Assembly (NCBI RefSeq): GCF_014842075.1
Contig: NZ_JACYVA010000002.1
Coordinates: forward strand, 62,001-126,000
DNA: 64,000 nt
Direction of reading: 5' to 3'
From: Sphingomonas sp. CFBP 13720
GTDB taxonomy: Bacteria > Pseudomonadota > Alphaproteobacteria > Sphingomonadales > Sphingomonadaceae
The notes beneath the pieces were generated by a model. That model saw nothing but the letters and a program-made list of their open reading frames with translations. It had not been told where the DNA came from and did not search any database. Of the stretch, positions 52,901 through 61,763 are shown piece after piece (positions within the stretch are counted from its first letter, which is position 1; the number at the start of each line of letters is the position of its first letter). The translations under genes and the position numbers were made by a program.

Positions 52901-53890
52901 CTGCACGACCGTGACCGCGCCGAAGTCATCGATTTCTTTGCGGCTGTAATCGTTGATGCCGGCAGTCGGCGATGCTTCGGTTACGCCCAGCGCGACGAGT
53001 TGGCCGATCAGCAGCGTCCCGACAGTAACCGGCCCGTCGCCCGCGATCGTCACGACGACCGGGCCGTCGGGCAGATCGAAGAACGTCACCGCCCCGACAC
53101 CGACCGCCTGCGTCCGGTCATAGCCGTCGGCCTCCACCCGGATAACCGATGCGCCGACATCAAGTAGCGCGAGCGCGTCCGCCGCGCCGGCATCCAGTGT
53201 CAGCACGATAGCGGCGTCCGCCATCGTCTCGGACCCAAGCGCCTGATCGAACATTGCCCACCGGTTGGTCGCGCCGATGTCGAGCCACTTGCCGGACAGG
53301 CCGGCAGGATCGTTCCCGACGTTGCCGTCCGCAGCGCTCTCGTAAACGCGATGCGTTGCCGCCTTCATGACGCGCGCGCCAATCGGGTAGATCGCGCCAG
53401 CTGCCCATTCGGCATGGTCAGTTTCGGCAACGCTCGACGCTGTCAGCACGGCGTCGGTCACCGCGACAGGCTGGATCAGCCGCAGCGTCGATGGCACGCC
53501 ATCTGGCGCGGGATCGCCGCCCGCATCAGCGACAACCGTCGTCTCCGCAAGCCCCTCGACCGTCAGCGTGCAGAAGCTGAGTGGCGGCACGTTCAGGTCG
53601 AGCGAGAAGTCTTTGTAGAACCCCCGCACCGACAGGCTGGCGAACCGATCGTCGGCGACCCAAAGGGCTGGCGTGGCGCGCAGGTCGGCCAGTTGCTGCT
53701 GCACAATGTCAGCCTGGCCGAATGGCAGCGCGAGCTTGACCGACATGCGACGCGAGAACCCGCGCTCCACGACCGTCGTGATACCGAAGTCGTCGGTTAC
53801 GCGCCGGCTGAAATCGGTGATGCCGATCGTCGGCGCGTCCTCAGTCGTGCCGAGGTCAATTTCGGTGCCGTCGTCGCGAACAACCTTCAT
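49991..53890 (-). CDS. phage tail tip/fibre protein with collagen-like repeats
   Basis: 1299 aa. Residues about 20-120 and about 310-410 are two copies of one domain (TIGITDFSRRVTDDFGITTV versus SPTAGINDYSRKEIDDFGAV). Between them a carbohydrate-binding-like module has AAGAIYPIGARVMKAATHRV and NRWAMFDQ. Collagen-like G-x-y tracts appear near 430-445, 660-690, 900-930 and 985-1000, separating three 70-aa modules that each begin Y/F-x-H-x-AYA-S-x-x-G. A lectin-like domain lies about 530-640. It probably builds the adhesin end of the tail and contacts the host surface; the usual small minor-tail genes are absent between it and the tape measure. Confidence 0.8.
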   Translation of the reverse strand: MKVVRDDGTEIDLGTTEDAPTIGITDFSRRVTDDFGITTVVERGFSRRMSVKLALPFGQADIVQQQLADLRATPALWVADDRFASLSVRGFYKDFSLDLNVPPLSFCTLTVEGLAETTVVADAGGDPAPDGVPSTLRLIQPVAVTDAVLTASSVAETDHAEWAAGAIYPIGARVMKAATHRVYESAADGNVGNDPAGLSGKWLDIGATNRWAMFDQALGSETMADAAIVLTLDAGAADALALLDVGASVIRVEADGYDRTQAVGVGAVTFFDLPDGPVVVTIAGDGPVTVGTLLIGQLVALGVTEASPTAGINDYSRKEIDDFGAVTVVQRSWAKRMAVNAMIRSDAVDVVANRIAAVRARPALWIGDDTLDSLTVYGFFKDFSIAIGERVSKLSLTVEGLSKAAKILPSGAGAPGKDGEDGRDGIDGVDGKDGLSAPLVRTQWSIDGSTNWHDNYFGADRYYRQSNDGGATWGPAVLGVGEDGADGPYLDSQFVRSSTVPVGPPSEWYDGPTQAAIRDRYFADHRDDYFTGDAFMRCEPGDVYQLDGYINATASNHPCQIGLNFRLTDGTLIWLAVASYPAGSAGFYNGTITVPANATRMRPWANINGFGDFGAFSYHFTLLNPPPLWLSTIRRNGDGTPAGSWSAPVRISGSDGKDGADGRNGTDGAPGANGADGRTTYVHYAYADSPNGQVNFTVDQPGGRSFVGTYTDFIAVDSGTASDYVWTAYKGPPAFGLTGSGDTFVGGNSLIKQGSGGWDTGGGYSTEGYRGGVQCSFVAGQGSGADIMAGLNSDPAANNSYDTIDYAWYLAGDGNAYIYESGAHVGGGIPGYGLGTFQIVYDNQTIRYIYNGFEYRKIAVAADQLLYLDAAVAGPPGTRLDAISYAAAGAAGKDGKDGIPGTDGTNGSPGRDGTNGVNGSNGADGLPSFVHFAYANSPDGTADFTIGAPEGRAYIGTYVDHTAADSPFPSSYSWTRLRGIDGSNGIPGAPGADGRPSYIHTAYANSADGTVDFHLFDATGRTYLGVYVDFVQADSPEPGDYVWSLIRGDDGTSPFALDLGSYVVVVNATYNGVTKAGQLPRNVAVSVKQGTTDMLGAVAIGVSTSSGIAASYGNGIVSITQINADGYVEVSATRDGINLVAPKRIAVSRNLDAPPPQTATGQTIKGANGNPDSTSFLAFPSGLIATVAVPASGQMPILVYADYSVVANYSVANQTYAAQFKVVYRPAGGGGAWSDLTPGISGTTASWSRSTEEYETGEASYSQNVSMPGGATFEFALMIRKLAGNAGAQGFDATMRIGV

Positions 53891-56800
53891 GCCACGTTCG
53901 CCACGCTGATCGCGTTGCCGCCGCTCTCCGAAGTGACGTTGTCGAGCATCCGCACCGCGCGCCCGGTATTCGCCGCTGTGGTGGCATGCCCGGCATTGTT
54001 CTCGCTGCGCATGGCCGCGATCTCCTGTCGTAGTAGCTGCATCTCGTTTGCGCTGTCATCGTTCGCGGCGGGCTTGGCCTGCGAAGCGGCACCCGGCAGC
54101 GAGGCGAGGATCGCTGCGTTCGTGGCCGCAGGCGAGGCGGCAGCGTTGCGGCTGATTGCGGCATAGGTAGCTTCGAGACTGGCAGCGGTTTCAGCCTGTA
54201 CGCGATCCATTTCCTGACGGCTCGTTGCGACCAGCGAGGCGGCGCGCAGCAGTGCCTGCGAGATGCCCGGCAGGCTCTTTGCCGCATCCTGATCGCCCGC
54301 GCGGGCGGCGGCAGACGCCGCGTTGAACTGCCCCGACAGGTTGGCGAAGCTGCCATCCCCGTCGCCACCGCTTAGGCCACGGATGCGCTTGACCTCATCC
54401 ATGATGCTGTCGCCGACCGACGTCCACGCCTGCCGCAGCGCGTCGGCGGCGCTGGCCGCTTCCTTTGCATCCTCGATCGCCCAAATCTGCATTTGCAGCG
54501 CGCGGTTGCTGGCATCCAGCTTGGCGAGGTCGAGCGCGCGCAGCGCAGCGGTATCGCCACGGACGTCGAGCATCCGCCGTTCCAGATCCTGCCGCTCGCT
54601 GAGGATGTCCGCTGCGCTCTTGGCCCCTTCCAGCGTCGACTGAAGCTGGGCGAACGCCGGGGCGATCCGCAGCAGGGTCGCGTACGTCTCCTGACCTGCT
54701 GCCGTGGTCAGGTTCTGCGCGTCGACCAGCGCGCGGAAACCGGCCAGCGTCGTCGGCATGGTAACGCCGAGGCTGTCGAACACCTTGCCCATCTGCGCCG
54801 AGCGGGCAGCCGCCTGCTCCTGCTTCGAATAGAAAGTGGTGAAATAGGCATCGACCGCATTGGTCAGCGCGCCGATGGTTTCGAACTGGTCAGCCAGCCC
54901 CATCTTTGCGTCGAGGTTCAGCGCGCCGGCCGCGACGCCGAGGTTGCCCAGCGATGCCGTCACTGCCTCGACTGTCGAGGCGACGCGAACCAGCGTCTCG
55001 AACGCGCCTTCGCCGACCTGCTGGAAACGATCAATGCCGGGGAAAGCGGACTTCGCCATGCTGTCGGCCGCAGCGCCGAACACCGCTTCCAGCTTCTCCT
55101 GTATCTGCGTGCCCGTCAGACCCTTCAGATCGATCTTGCCGATGTTGACGACGAAGCCGTTCAGGCGGCGCTGCACCTCGTCGGTCGACGCACCGAGCGG
55201 CCCGGCGGCGGCGGCGATGGCATCGTTGAACTGGCGCAGGATCAGCGTGAACTGGTTCTCCAGCGTCGCGTCAGCATTTCCGTACTGCGTCGAATAGGAT
55301 TTGCCCGTCGTGATGCCGAGGAACTTCTTCTTTTTCTCGACGTCCGAATAGGTCTGCGCGTCGAACCCGCCGTTCAGGACGCTGCCGATGGTCTGCGACT
55401 TGCCGAACAGGCCGGATGCGACGACGCTCGTGGTCGAGCCGAACAGCGAACTGAGCATGCCGCCGAAAATCGGGACCGCGACCTTCAGCACCGAGCCGAT
55501 CGCGTTGGTCTTGAAGCCTTCGTTCACACCCGCCGACGCATTGATGTCGCCGCCGCGCACCAGCACAGATGCCAGCCCGCCGATCTGATTGTCGATCGAA
55601 CGTAGCGAGTTCGCCATGTCGCGCGAAGCGTTCAACGTCAGGGTGTCGACGTCCTTCAGGGCGTCGATCGCACGCTTGATGCTCTCGCTCTTGGCCGCGC
55701 TGTCGCCCAGCACGCTGCCGGTGCCTTCGTTCGACTTTGGCAACGAGTTCTTACCGCTGCTGAACGCGCCAGCGATGCCGACGCCGACCGCTGCCAGCGC
55801 GGCCACGGTCGCTGCGCCCGCTGCGATGTTGAGCGGGAACGGCATGCTGCTGATCGCGCGCACGACGGCTTCCTTCGCCGCGATGGCAGTACGGGCGACC
55901 GCGCTGGCGATCTTCGTCGCCGTCTCGCGAATGTCCTGCGCCATAGCGCGAACCGACATGGCGAACTCCACCGCACGGAACGCCTTTTCGGCTGCAAGCA
56001 TGACCTGATAGCCCTTGCTCTTCTCGTTGAAGAACCCCTTCGCGGCGCTCGCCATGTCGCCGAACATGCCGATCTGCTGCGTCGCCGACTGCAACGCGAA
56101 CCGGGTATTTGCCCGATCGATGGCTGCCTGACTTTCCCCCGCTTCCCGAAGCTCCTGCTCGCGTTCAGTGCTGAGCCGAGCACGATCAGCTTCATACGAC
56201 GCGTAGATCGACGCGACATCGCCGATCGATTGTCCGACTTTACCGAACGCATCAGCCATCCCGGCCGCAGCATTCTGCACGTTGCGTGCAATCAGATCCC
56301 AGCGGTCGGCGGTGAAGGTGAGAGCGTCGTTCCATTCGCGCTGCGCGATGGCAAGGCGCTCGGTCTGCACAGCGATATCAACCTGCTGGTCGATATACGC
56401 GGCCCGATCTTCGGGCTTGAACTTCGCCGCCTCCCGGGTTGCGCGTAGCGTCGTTAGCGCCCGCGCACGTACGAGGTCGGTCGCACCGACCAGTCGCAGT
56501 TCCTCGCGCAGGTCTTCGAGCTGGTTGCCACCTTCCTTCATCGCCGTATCGAACACTGCCTTCCGCTCAGCGTCGGTTAGGCGCTGACGCGCGGCGCGCT
56601 GGTCGTTCAGCGCCTTGGTGGCGGTTGCCGCGTCTCCGATCTGATTACGCATGCGCGCCGCCTCGATCGCCGCGAGAAGCGGCAGGTCTTCGGTCTGGGC
56701 GCGGATGAGTTCTGCCGCCTGCTCCGCCGGGACCAGTCCGGCCGCGACCATGGCGTTGACCCGCTCCTGCACCTCGGCCTGCCCACGCATCCCGGCAATC

Positions 56801-59622
56801 GCCTTGCCCGAATCCGCGACGCGCTGGGCGATCGACAACCGAACCTGCCGATCGACCGACGCCTCGATGTCGGCGCGCTGCTTGATCGCGGCGCTCTCGG
56901 CCTTCACACGCGCCTCTGCGATCAGCGCCGCCGCATCCGAAACCCGGTAAGCATCCGCCAGCTTGTACAGGTTGCGGATCTGCGCCTCGATCGCCTCAGC
57001 GTCGCGTACCAGCTTCTCGGCATGGTTATTCTTGTCTGCCTTATCCGGCGTCCGATCCGCCTTCAGTTCCGCAGCCTTCTTGTCGATCCGGTTGCGCGCT
57101 GCCTTTTCCCCGGCCGCTGCTGCGTCCGTTGCGAAGCGATTGATCGCGCCCGAGGCTTCCTTGGTTGCGCCGGTCACGCGGGTCGTAACAGCGGTGGCGA
57201 TCGTTCCTGCCGTATCGGCTACTGACGCAGCCAGCTTATCCAGCCCCATTGCCTGCATGGCCGACGAAGCCGCGCCGCTCAGGAACCGGACTGCGCTCTG
57301 GATCTTCGACAGCAGCCAGTCGAAGAAGTCGCCGATCGTTTTGCCAACCACGCCGGCCGCATCAACGATAGGCTGGAACGACGATACCGCCGCTGCCGAC
57401 GACGAACTGAAGAACCCGGCGAACTGTTTCGAGAACATATCCCAGAGGTCGACCATCGCCCGGTATCCGCCGACGAATACACCGTAGATTTCCGACACGA
57501 AGTTGATGGCGATCTGCGCGTCGTTCGGACCGAACAGATAGTCGATGATCTTCTTGCCTTCGATCTTCATGTTCATGCGGTCTTGGATCGTCGTCCACAT
57601 GCCGCTGACCATGTCACCGGTCGTAACCGACACGTCGCCGAGCTTCTTCATCTCCTGTTTGGTGAGGCCGAGGCTGGCCGCGTACTGCTTCAGGTGCGCG
57701 TCGTCGCTGACGTCGTCCTTCCACCGCTTAAACGCCATACCGGCAACGGCGAGCGGCGCGGCGATCACGACGAGGGCGGTCAGCCACGGTGCCAGCGCCC
57801 GAGTGGCCGTGCGCGCGGCGGCGGCGGTTGCGTTCGCAGCGGCGGTCTGGGCGGCTGCAAGCTGCGCCGCAGCGGTGGCTGCGAGTTCGGATGCGGCAGC
57901 AGACGCCGTCGTCGCGCTCGCGACACTGGCTTCGGCAGCGGTCAGTTCGGCAGCGGTCACAGCGGCGGCGGCTTGCGCAGTCGCGAGCGCTGCCTGTGCT
58001 GCGGCGTCGGTAGCGGCAGCCCCGGTAGCCGCGACCTGCGCCGCGACCAGTGCCTGTTCGGCAATCGCATGCTGGGCGGTGGCGGTCGCCGCGAGTTCGT
58101 TGGCGATCGTCAGTTCGGCGGCGGCGACCGCAGCGGCAGAACCGGTCGTGGCAGCTGCGACCTGCGCCGCAGCATGGGCAGCAGTCGCTTCCGCCAGCGC
58201 GGCCGTTGCGGCAACAGTCGGCGTGGTGACGATCGCCAGCCCGAGGATGGCTTGCGCGAGGCCGGTGATGCCCAGCCCACTCTGCATGGCGATGCCCTGC
58301 AACTGCGAACCCTGCTGGATCAGGACGAGGAACGGATTCTGCCCACCGGCCAGACTGACGCCGATATCGTTCAGCTGCGCGACGACGTTCGCCATCTCGC
58401 CCGCGCTCAGCTTGCGCTTATTGATCCCGTCATCGATGCCGGCGTTGGCGCGCGCCTGAGCGCGCTGCACTTCGTCCAGACGGCCAGCCAGTTCAGTTGT
58501 GCTGCGGGCGTATTCGTCCTGCCCGATCGCGCCCGAACGATACAGCCGAACGGCATTTTCCAGTTCGCGGCCGAGGCGCTGCTGCGTGGCATGAAGGGGA
58601 TCGATCGACGATCGGAGCGAGTTGAGCGACGCATCCTGCGCGGCCTGCGCAGCAGCGGCCGCGCGAGCGGCGTCAGCCGTTTCCCGAAGCGACACAGCAA
58701 GTTGCCGCTCTTGAGCCGCCAGTGCGGCGGCGCGTGCCTCGGCCTCCGCATAGGCGGCTCCGGCGGCGCGGATGCGCTGCGCCTGATCCGACAGCCCAGC
58801 CTCGTCCGCAGCGGCCGCGCGACGCGCGACTTCCATCTCGCGTAGTTCGGCGCTGGTGCGCCCGATCGCGGTGGCTTCCGCTTCCAGCTTCGCCGCGAAA
58901 CTGTCGGCCGATGCGATAGCAGCACGGCGTGCCTGATCGGCGGCACGCTGCGCTGCCTCCTGCTCGCGCATTGCAGCAGCGCCGCGTCGTGCAGCCGCCT
59001 CGAACAGATCATACGCTCGCGCAGCCGCACGAATGGACTGCGCCTCAGCGGCGGCTGCTTCGGCTTTCCGTACTGCCTCGACTTCGCGCATAGCGGCAGC
59101 GCCTTTCCGGGCAGCAGCTTCGAACATGGCATAAGCCTGCGCCGCCTCGCGGACGACCTTCGCCTCGGCCTCGACTGCGGCGGCTGCACGGTTCGCAGCA
59201 GCTTGCCGGGCCTCGACCGCTCCACGCAAACGGCCAGCGAGGTCCGTATTGCCGACTTTCGCGGCCGCCAGCGCGAGCGCCTCACCTTTCGCAGCGCGCA
59301 GTTCGTCACGCGTCTTGCCGATGGCAGCGGCCTCCCGCTCCAACTGGCGAATGAACCCTTCGCCGGCCTTCTCAACACGATTCTTCTCACGCGCGACGCT
59401 GGCCAGTTCGCGGGTTGCCGCTGCGCTGAACGACGTCACACTGGCAGTTGCACCGCCAAGGTTGATCATCCGTGCGGACGCCTTTTCAACCTTAGCAAAC
59501 TCGTTGACGGCCGAGGCTGTCGCACGGTCGATCAGATCGTCCAACTGCGTCAGTGATCCGAACGAATTGCCGGTGTCGATCGCGAAGCCAACCTCAAGGG
59601 TCGGGTTGCCATCGTCCATCAC
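53887..59622 (-). CDS. phage tail tape measure protein
   Basis: 1911 aa. There is a long coiled-coil N-terminal half with repeated blocks (EAAARKGAAAMREVEAVRKA, and EAAARRGAAAMREQEAAQRA). The segment from about 480 to 620 is made almost only of Ala, Thr and Val. A hydrophobic part follows (APWLTALVVIAAPLAVAGMA), and mixed helical regions run to the C-terminus. A conserved tape-measure motif region includes VVAQLNDIGVSLAGGQNPFL. Length should set the tail length, predicting a long siphovirus tail. It overlaps the tail tip gene by 4 bp. Confidence 0.92.
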   Translation of the reverse strand: MMDDGNPTLEVGFAIDTGNSFGSLTQLDDLIDRATASAVNEFAKVEKASARMINLGGATASVTSFSAAATRELASVAREKNRVEKAGEGFIRQLEREAAAIGKTRDELRAAKGEALALAAAKVGNTDLAGRLRGAVEARQAAANRAAAAVEAEAKVVREAAQAYAMFEAAARKGAAAMREVEAVRKAEAAAAEAQSIRAAARAYDLFEAAARRGAAAMREQEAAQRAADQARRAAIASADSFAAKLEAEATAIGRTSAELREMEVARRAAAADEAGLSDQAQRIRAAGAAYAEAEARAAALAAQERQLAVSLRETADAARAAAAAQAAQDASLNSLRSSIDPLHATQQRLGRELENAVRLYRSGAIGQDEYARSTTELAGRLDEVQRAQARANAGIDDGINKRKLSAGEMANVVAQLNDIGVSLAGGQNPFLVLIQQGSQLQGIAMQSGLGITGLAQAILGLAIVTTPTVAATAALAEATAAHAAAQVAAATTGSAAAVAAAELTIANELAATATAQHAIAEQALVAAQVAATGAAATDAAAQAALATAQAAAAVTAAELTAAEASVASATTASAAASELAATAAAQLAAAQTAAANATAAAARTATRALAPWLTALVVIAAPLAVAGMAFKRWKDDVSDDAHLKQYAASLGLTKQEMKKLGDVSVTTGDMVSGMWTTIQDRMNMKIEGKKIIDYLFGPNDAQIAINFVSEIYGVFVGGYRAMVDLWDMFSKQFAGFFSSSSAAAVSSFQPIVDAAGVVGKTIGDFFDWLLSKIQSAVRFLSGAASSAMQAMGLDKLAASVADTAGTIATAVTTRVTGATKEASGAINRFATDAAAAGEKAARNRIDKKAAELKADRTPDKADKNNHAEKLVRDAEAIEAQIRNLYKLADAYRVSDAAALIAEARVKAESAAIKQRADIEASVDRQVRLSIAQRVADSGKAIAGMRGQAEVQERVNAMVAAGLVPAEQAAELIRAQTEDLPLLAAIEAARMRNQIGDAATATKALNDQRAARQRLTDAERKAVFDTAMKEGGNQLEDLREELRLVGATDLVRARALTTLRATREAAKFKPEDRAAYIDQQVDIAVQTERLAIAQREWNDALTFTADRWDLIARNVQNAAAGMADAFGKVGQSIGDVASIYASYEADRARLSTEREQELREAGESQAAIDRANTRFALQSATQQIGMFGDMASAAKGFFNEKSKGYQVMLAAEKAFRAVEFAMSVRAMAQDIRETATKIASAVARTAIAAKEAVVRAISSMPFPLNIAAGAATVAALAAVGVGIAGAFSSGKNSLPKSNEGTGSVLGDSAAKSESIKRAIDALKDVDTLTLNASRDMANSLRSIDNQIGGLASVLVRGGDINASAGVNEGFKTNAIGSVLKVAVPIFGGMLSSLFGSTTSVVASGLFGKSQTIGSVLNGGFDAQTYSDVEKKKKFLGITTGKSYSTQYGNADATLENQFTLILRQFNDAIAAAAGPLGASTDEVQRRLNGFVVNIGKIDLKGLTGTQIQEKLEAVFGAAADSMAKSAFPGIDRFQQVGEGAFETLVRVASTVEAVTASLGNLGVAAGALNLDAKMGLADQFETIGALTNAVDAYFTTFYSKQEQAAARSAQMGKVFDSLGVTMPTTLAGFRALVDAQNLTTAAGQETYATLLRIAPAFAQLQSTLEGAKSAADILSERQDLERRMLDVRGDTAALRALDLAKLDASNRALQMQIWAIEDAKEAASAADALRQAWTSVGDSIMDEVKRIRGLSGGDGDGSFANLSGQFNAASAAARAGDQDAAKSLPGISQALLRAASLVATSRQEMDRVQAETAASLEATYAAISRNAAASPAATNAAILASLPGAASQAKPAANDDSANEMQLLRQEIAAMRSENNAGHATTAANTGRAVRMLDNVTSESGGNAISVANVA

Positions 59623-59640
59623 GAAATCCTTTCGAGCACG

Positions 59641-59671
59641 AGAAAGGGCGCTCCGAAGAACGCCCCTTTCT
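59641..59671. terminator. hairpin between tail chaperone and tape measure genes
   Basis: AGAAAGGGCG pairs with CGCCCCTTTCT, one bulged base, around CTCCGAAGAA with an inner TC/GA pair. It is immediately upstream of the tape measure start on the minus strand and could attenuate its transcription. It also lies upstream of the plus-strand moron gene. Confidence 0.5.
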
Positions 59672-59787
59672 GATCAGCGAAGTGGTATCTCCATGTCGCG
59701 GGCGTGCCGCCGAACATGGATCGGATTAATTAGAAGCCGTATCAGCAACAGCGCAGCGATTCGCTTACCAGTAGGGACCGTAACCAA

Positions 59788-60114
59788 ATGAGCTTCGTCG
59801 CACTCTTCGTCGTGGTCGCCGCCCCGGTATATCTCACGTGTAATCTGAACCCGGCAAAGCCGTTTCCCGTCCAGATTGCCGCCGACGAAGCAAACGGCCG
59901 GGCAACGGTCACCTTCCCAAGCAACGGGCGATCCGTCATCCGTCGAGCCGTGTTCGATGAGAAGACGGTCACCATTCTCGATAATTCCGCAGTCTGGAAA
60001 ATCGACCGTGTTACCCTTGAGGTTCGTCGCCGGTTCGATGCCGCGCCGGCAAGCGAGCCAGACGAGACTGGCGGCTGCGAAGTTGCGAAGCCACCGGAAA
60101 ACCGGGCATTCTAG
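59788..60114 (+). CDS. probable moron: small secreted protein on the opposite strand
   Basis: 108 aa on the plus strand inside a minus-strand tail operon. The N-terminus is hydrophobic (SFVALFVVVAAPVYLTCNLN) and resembles a signal peptide. The remainder is a small beta-rich domain (FPVQIAADEANGRATVTFPS, AVFDEKTVTILDNSAVWKID, RVTLEVRRRF). Such small beta domains on the opposite strand are typical of phage morons. An AGGGACC sequence precedes the start. A minus-strand frame over the same bases looks less protein-like. Confidence 0.65.
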   Translation: MSFVALFVVVAAPVYLTCNLNPAKPFPVQIAADEANGRATVTFPSNGRSVIRRAVFDEKTVTILDNSAVWKIDRVTLEVRRRFDAAPASEPDETGGCEVAKPPENRAF

Positions 60115-60577
60115 CCAAGCAGCATTCGCAACCGGGCGGCTTCGGTATCGATCTCGCGTCGGGTGACTTCCATCCGCCAAGGTGGCGGACAGTTCTCACT
60201 TTCGGCGCGGCGACCTTCGGCCAGATACTCGTTTGACAGGGTGCGCAACAGCCGCGCCTCCCATGCGGATAGGGAGACGCCGGTGTTGCGCTGCCATTCT
60301 GATATCTCGCGCCAGCTGATCGGCACGCTGCCCATCCCGGCCGCTTCTGTTATGCCGATCTCGATGAGGCGGGCGATAATGTGAGGGGCGCGGTTGGGTG
60401 GCATGGGCGGAACGATCTTCGCCCGCTTCATCGCATCAAGGCGGCTGACCTGCTCGCCCGGCTCGGCTGTTTTCGCCCGTTTCGTGAGCGCGTCCGGTTT
60501 CGGCGTGGCACTGAGCCACGCCATCTGCCGGACGTACAGCTTCAGTTCGTCGCCGAGCCGGGCTTGAAGTTTCCCCA
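60111..60577 (-). CDS. tail assembly chaperone, T-like part made by -1 frameshift (GT protein)
   Basis: The -1 frame is open from the slippery site at 60569-60575 to the stop at 60111. It joins G-like codons to LQARLGDELKLYVRQMAWLS and the T-like domain (WQRNTGVSLSAWEARLLRTL, AEGRRAESENCPPPW). An ATG at 60524 (MAWLSATPK) could start it independently, but the absence of a ribosome binding site and the slippery site favour frameshifting. The GT protein helps assemble the tail around the tape measure. Its position between major tail protein and tape measure is canonical. Confidence 0.8.
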
Positions 60578-60958
60578 GTCGGTGATGAACTTCTGCACCT
60601 GCTTGACGATGAAGCCGAGTTTCGGATCGGCATAGACCTGCTGGAACAGCGGTGCGCCGCGCGCGTCGCCGGCCGGCGGATAGGTCAGGTTCTCGAAGTC
60701 GACGGTGATCGCTGCCAGATCCTCGGCAACCTCGGCGTTGCGGGTTTCCTGCGGCGCGACGCTGACCTTGCCATCATTGTCCTGCATCCGCTTGATGGCG
60801 CGGTTCGTCTGGCGATCCTCGACTGCGGCGAACGGCTTGGAGCCGGGGCCGTAGATCACGATGCGAACGGGCTTGCCGTCGCTGTACAGGAAGTCGCCGG
60901 CAGCATCCTTCAAGTGCAGCTTTGCCGTATCCACGACGGCGGTCTGGGTGATGTCCAT
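60542..60958 (-). CDS. tail assembly chaperone, G-like protein
   Basis: 138 aa, MDITQTAVVDTAKLHLKDAA at the N-terminus, a DUF-like beta domain (PVRIVIYGPGSKPFAAVEDR), and near the end KLGFIVKQVQKFITDWGNF. Six nucleotides of codons TGG-GGA-AAC near the C-terminus contain GGGAAAC, a canonical X-XXY-YYZ heptamer. Ribosomes that slip there continue into the T-like frame. Confidence 0.82.
   Translation of the reverse strand: MDITQTAVVDTAKLHLKDAAGDFLYSDGKPVRIVIYGPGSKPFAAVEDRQTNRAIKRMQDNDGKVSVAPQETRNAEVAEDLAAITVDFENLTYPPAGDARGAPLFQQVYADPKLGFIVKQVQKFITDWGNFKPGSATN
60569..60575 (-). promoter_or_regulatory. programmed -1 ribosomal frameshift site
   Basis: On the minus strand the heptamer GGGAAAC is in the phase G-GGA-AAC relative to the G-like frame, eight codons before its stop. 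In lambda the homologous G/T genes use GGGAAAG. The downstream -1 frame is open for about 150 codons. Confidence 0.8.
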
Positions 60959-61059
60959 GATATTCCTTTCGCGGGTGTTGCACCGACCCGCCCCGACACC
61001 CGCGAGGAGCGGGACGGGCCGATGCCTGTCATCCGGCGGGATCGCCGGAATGGTAGGTG

Positions 61060-61506
61060 TCAGGCCGGCGCGGCGACCTTGACGATCTCGGTGTTGATCT
61101 CGACCGTAGGCGTGGCCATCACGATCGTGTCGGCCCCTTCGATCGCTTCGGGGTAGCCGAAGGTCCGGCCTTCAAAATAACGGATCGCGCCGTCCGGCAG
61201 CGTGACCATGAAGGTATACTCGGCATTGCTGGCGGCGGATGCGCGCAGCAGGTTCTGGCCGGCGTCGGCATCGTCATGCGCAAGCGTCGGCGCGAGCGAG
61301 CCGTAATCGACCGAACCCTTATGCTTGACCTTCGGCCCCTTTAGGGGCTGGAACTCGACCTTCGCGAAGCTGGCACCGATCGTGCCGATCTTTTCGATGC
61401 CGCCGATCTCGGTGAAGGTGAGAGCGCCATAGCCAGCGGCGTCGCGCGTGGCTGGCTTGGCGGCCGTGATGGCCAGCGCAGTGCCGGCCGCAGTGGTGGA
61501 ACCCAT
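61060..61506 (-). CDS. phage major tail tube protein
   Basis: 148 aa. Starts MGSTTAAGTALAITAAKPAT and contains YGALTFTEIGGIEKIGTIGA near residue 28 and a beta-rich body (AEYTFMVTLPDGAIRYFEGR). The length and the beta-sandwich pattern fit lambda-type/TP901 major tail proteins. It directly precedes the G/GT genes, which is the canonical order. Confidence 0.8.
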   Translation of the reverse strand: MGSTTAAGTALAITAAKPATRDAAGYGALTFTEIGGIEKIGTIGASFAKVEFQPLKGPKVKHKGSVDYGSLAPTLAHDDADAGQNLLRASAASNAEYTFMVTLPDGAIRYFEGRTFGYPEAIEGADTIVMATPTVEINTEIVKVAAPA

Positions 61507-61574
61507 ATTATTCTCCAGTGGGTTGCCGGACGCGGCCGGCAGTTGCGTGCCCGACTATTCGGGCACGGAAAAGG

Positions 61575-61763
61575 TCAGGCTTTCGCAGCCGGCTGCTCGA
61601 CCTTCGGCTTGTCGGGCGATACGAGGCCGCCAGCCTCGTAATTGGCCAGTTCGCCGTCGGTCGCCGCGACCGGCTTGCCCTTCACGAAGGATTTGCCGGT
61701 GCCGGAATCGTTGAAGTCGCGCGTTGCGTACATCGGCGGCGTGTTGGTCTTCTCGGTCATCAT
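61575..61763 (-). CDS. small phage protein between tail terminator and major tail protein
   Basis: 62 aa from ATG 61763 (a second ATG directly follows; AGGAG precedes). The sequence is hydrophilic (TRDFNDSGTGKSFVKGKPVA) with a Lys/Pro/Ala tail. It overlaps the preceding stop (ATGA). No family recognised. It may be a minor structural or assembly factor. Confidence 0.65.
   Translation of the reverse strand: MMTEKTNTPPMYATRDFNDSGTGKSFVKGKPVAATDGELANYEAGGLVSPDKPKVEQPAAKA

Noticed and set aside
59674..60180. 168-codon minus-strand frame between tail genes
   Set aside because: It overlaps the better plus-strand moron candidate and part of the chaperone gene, and lacks phage protein features.
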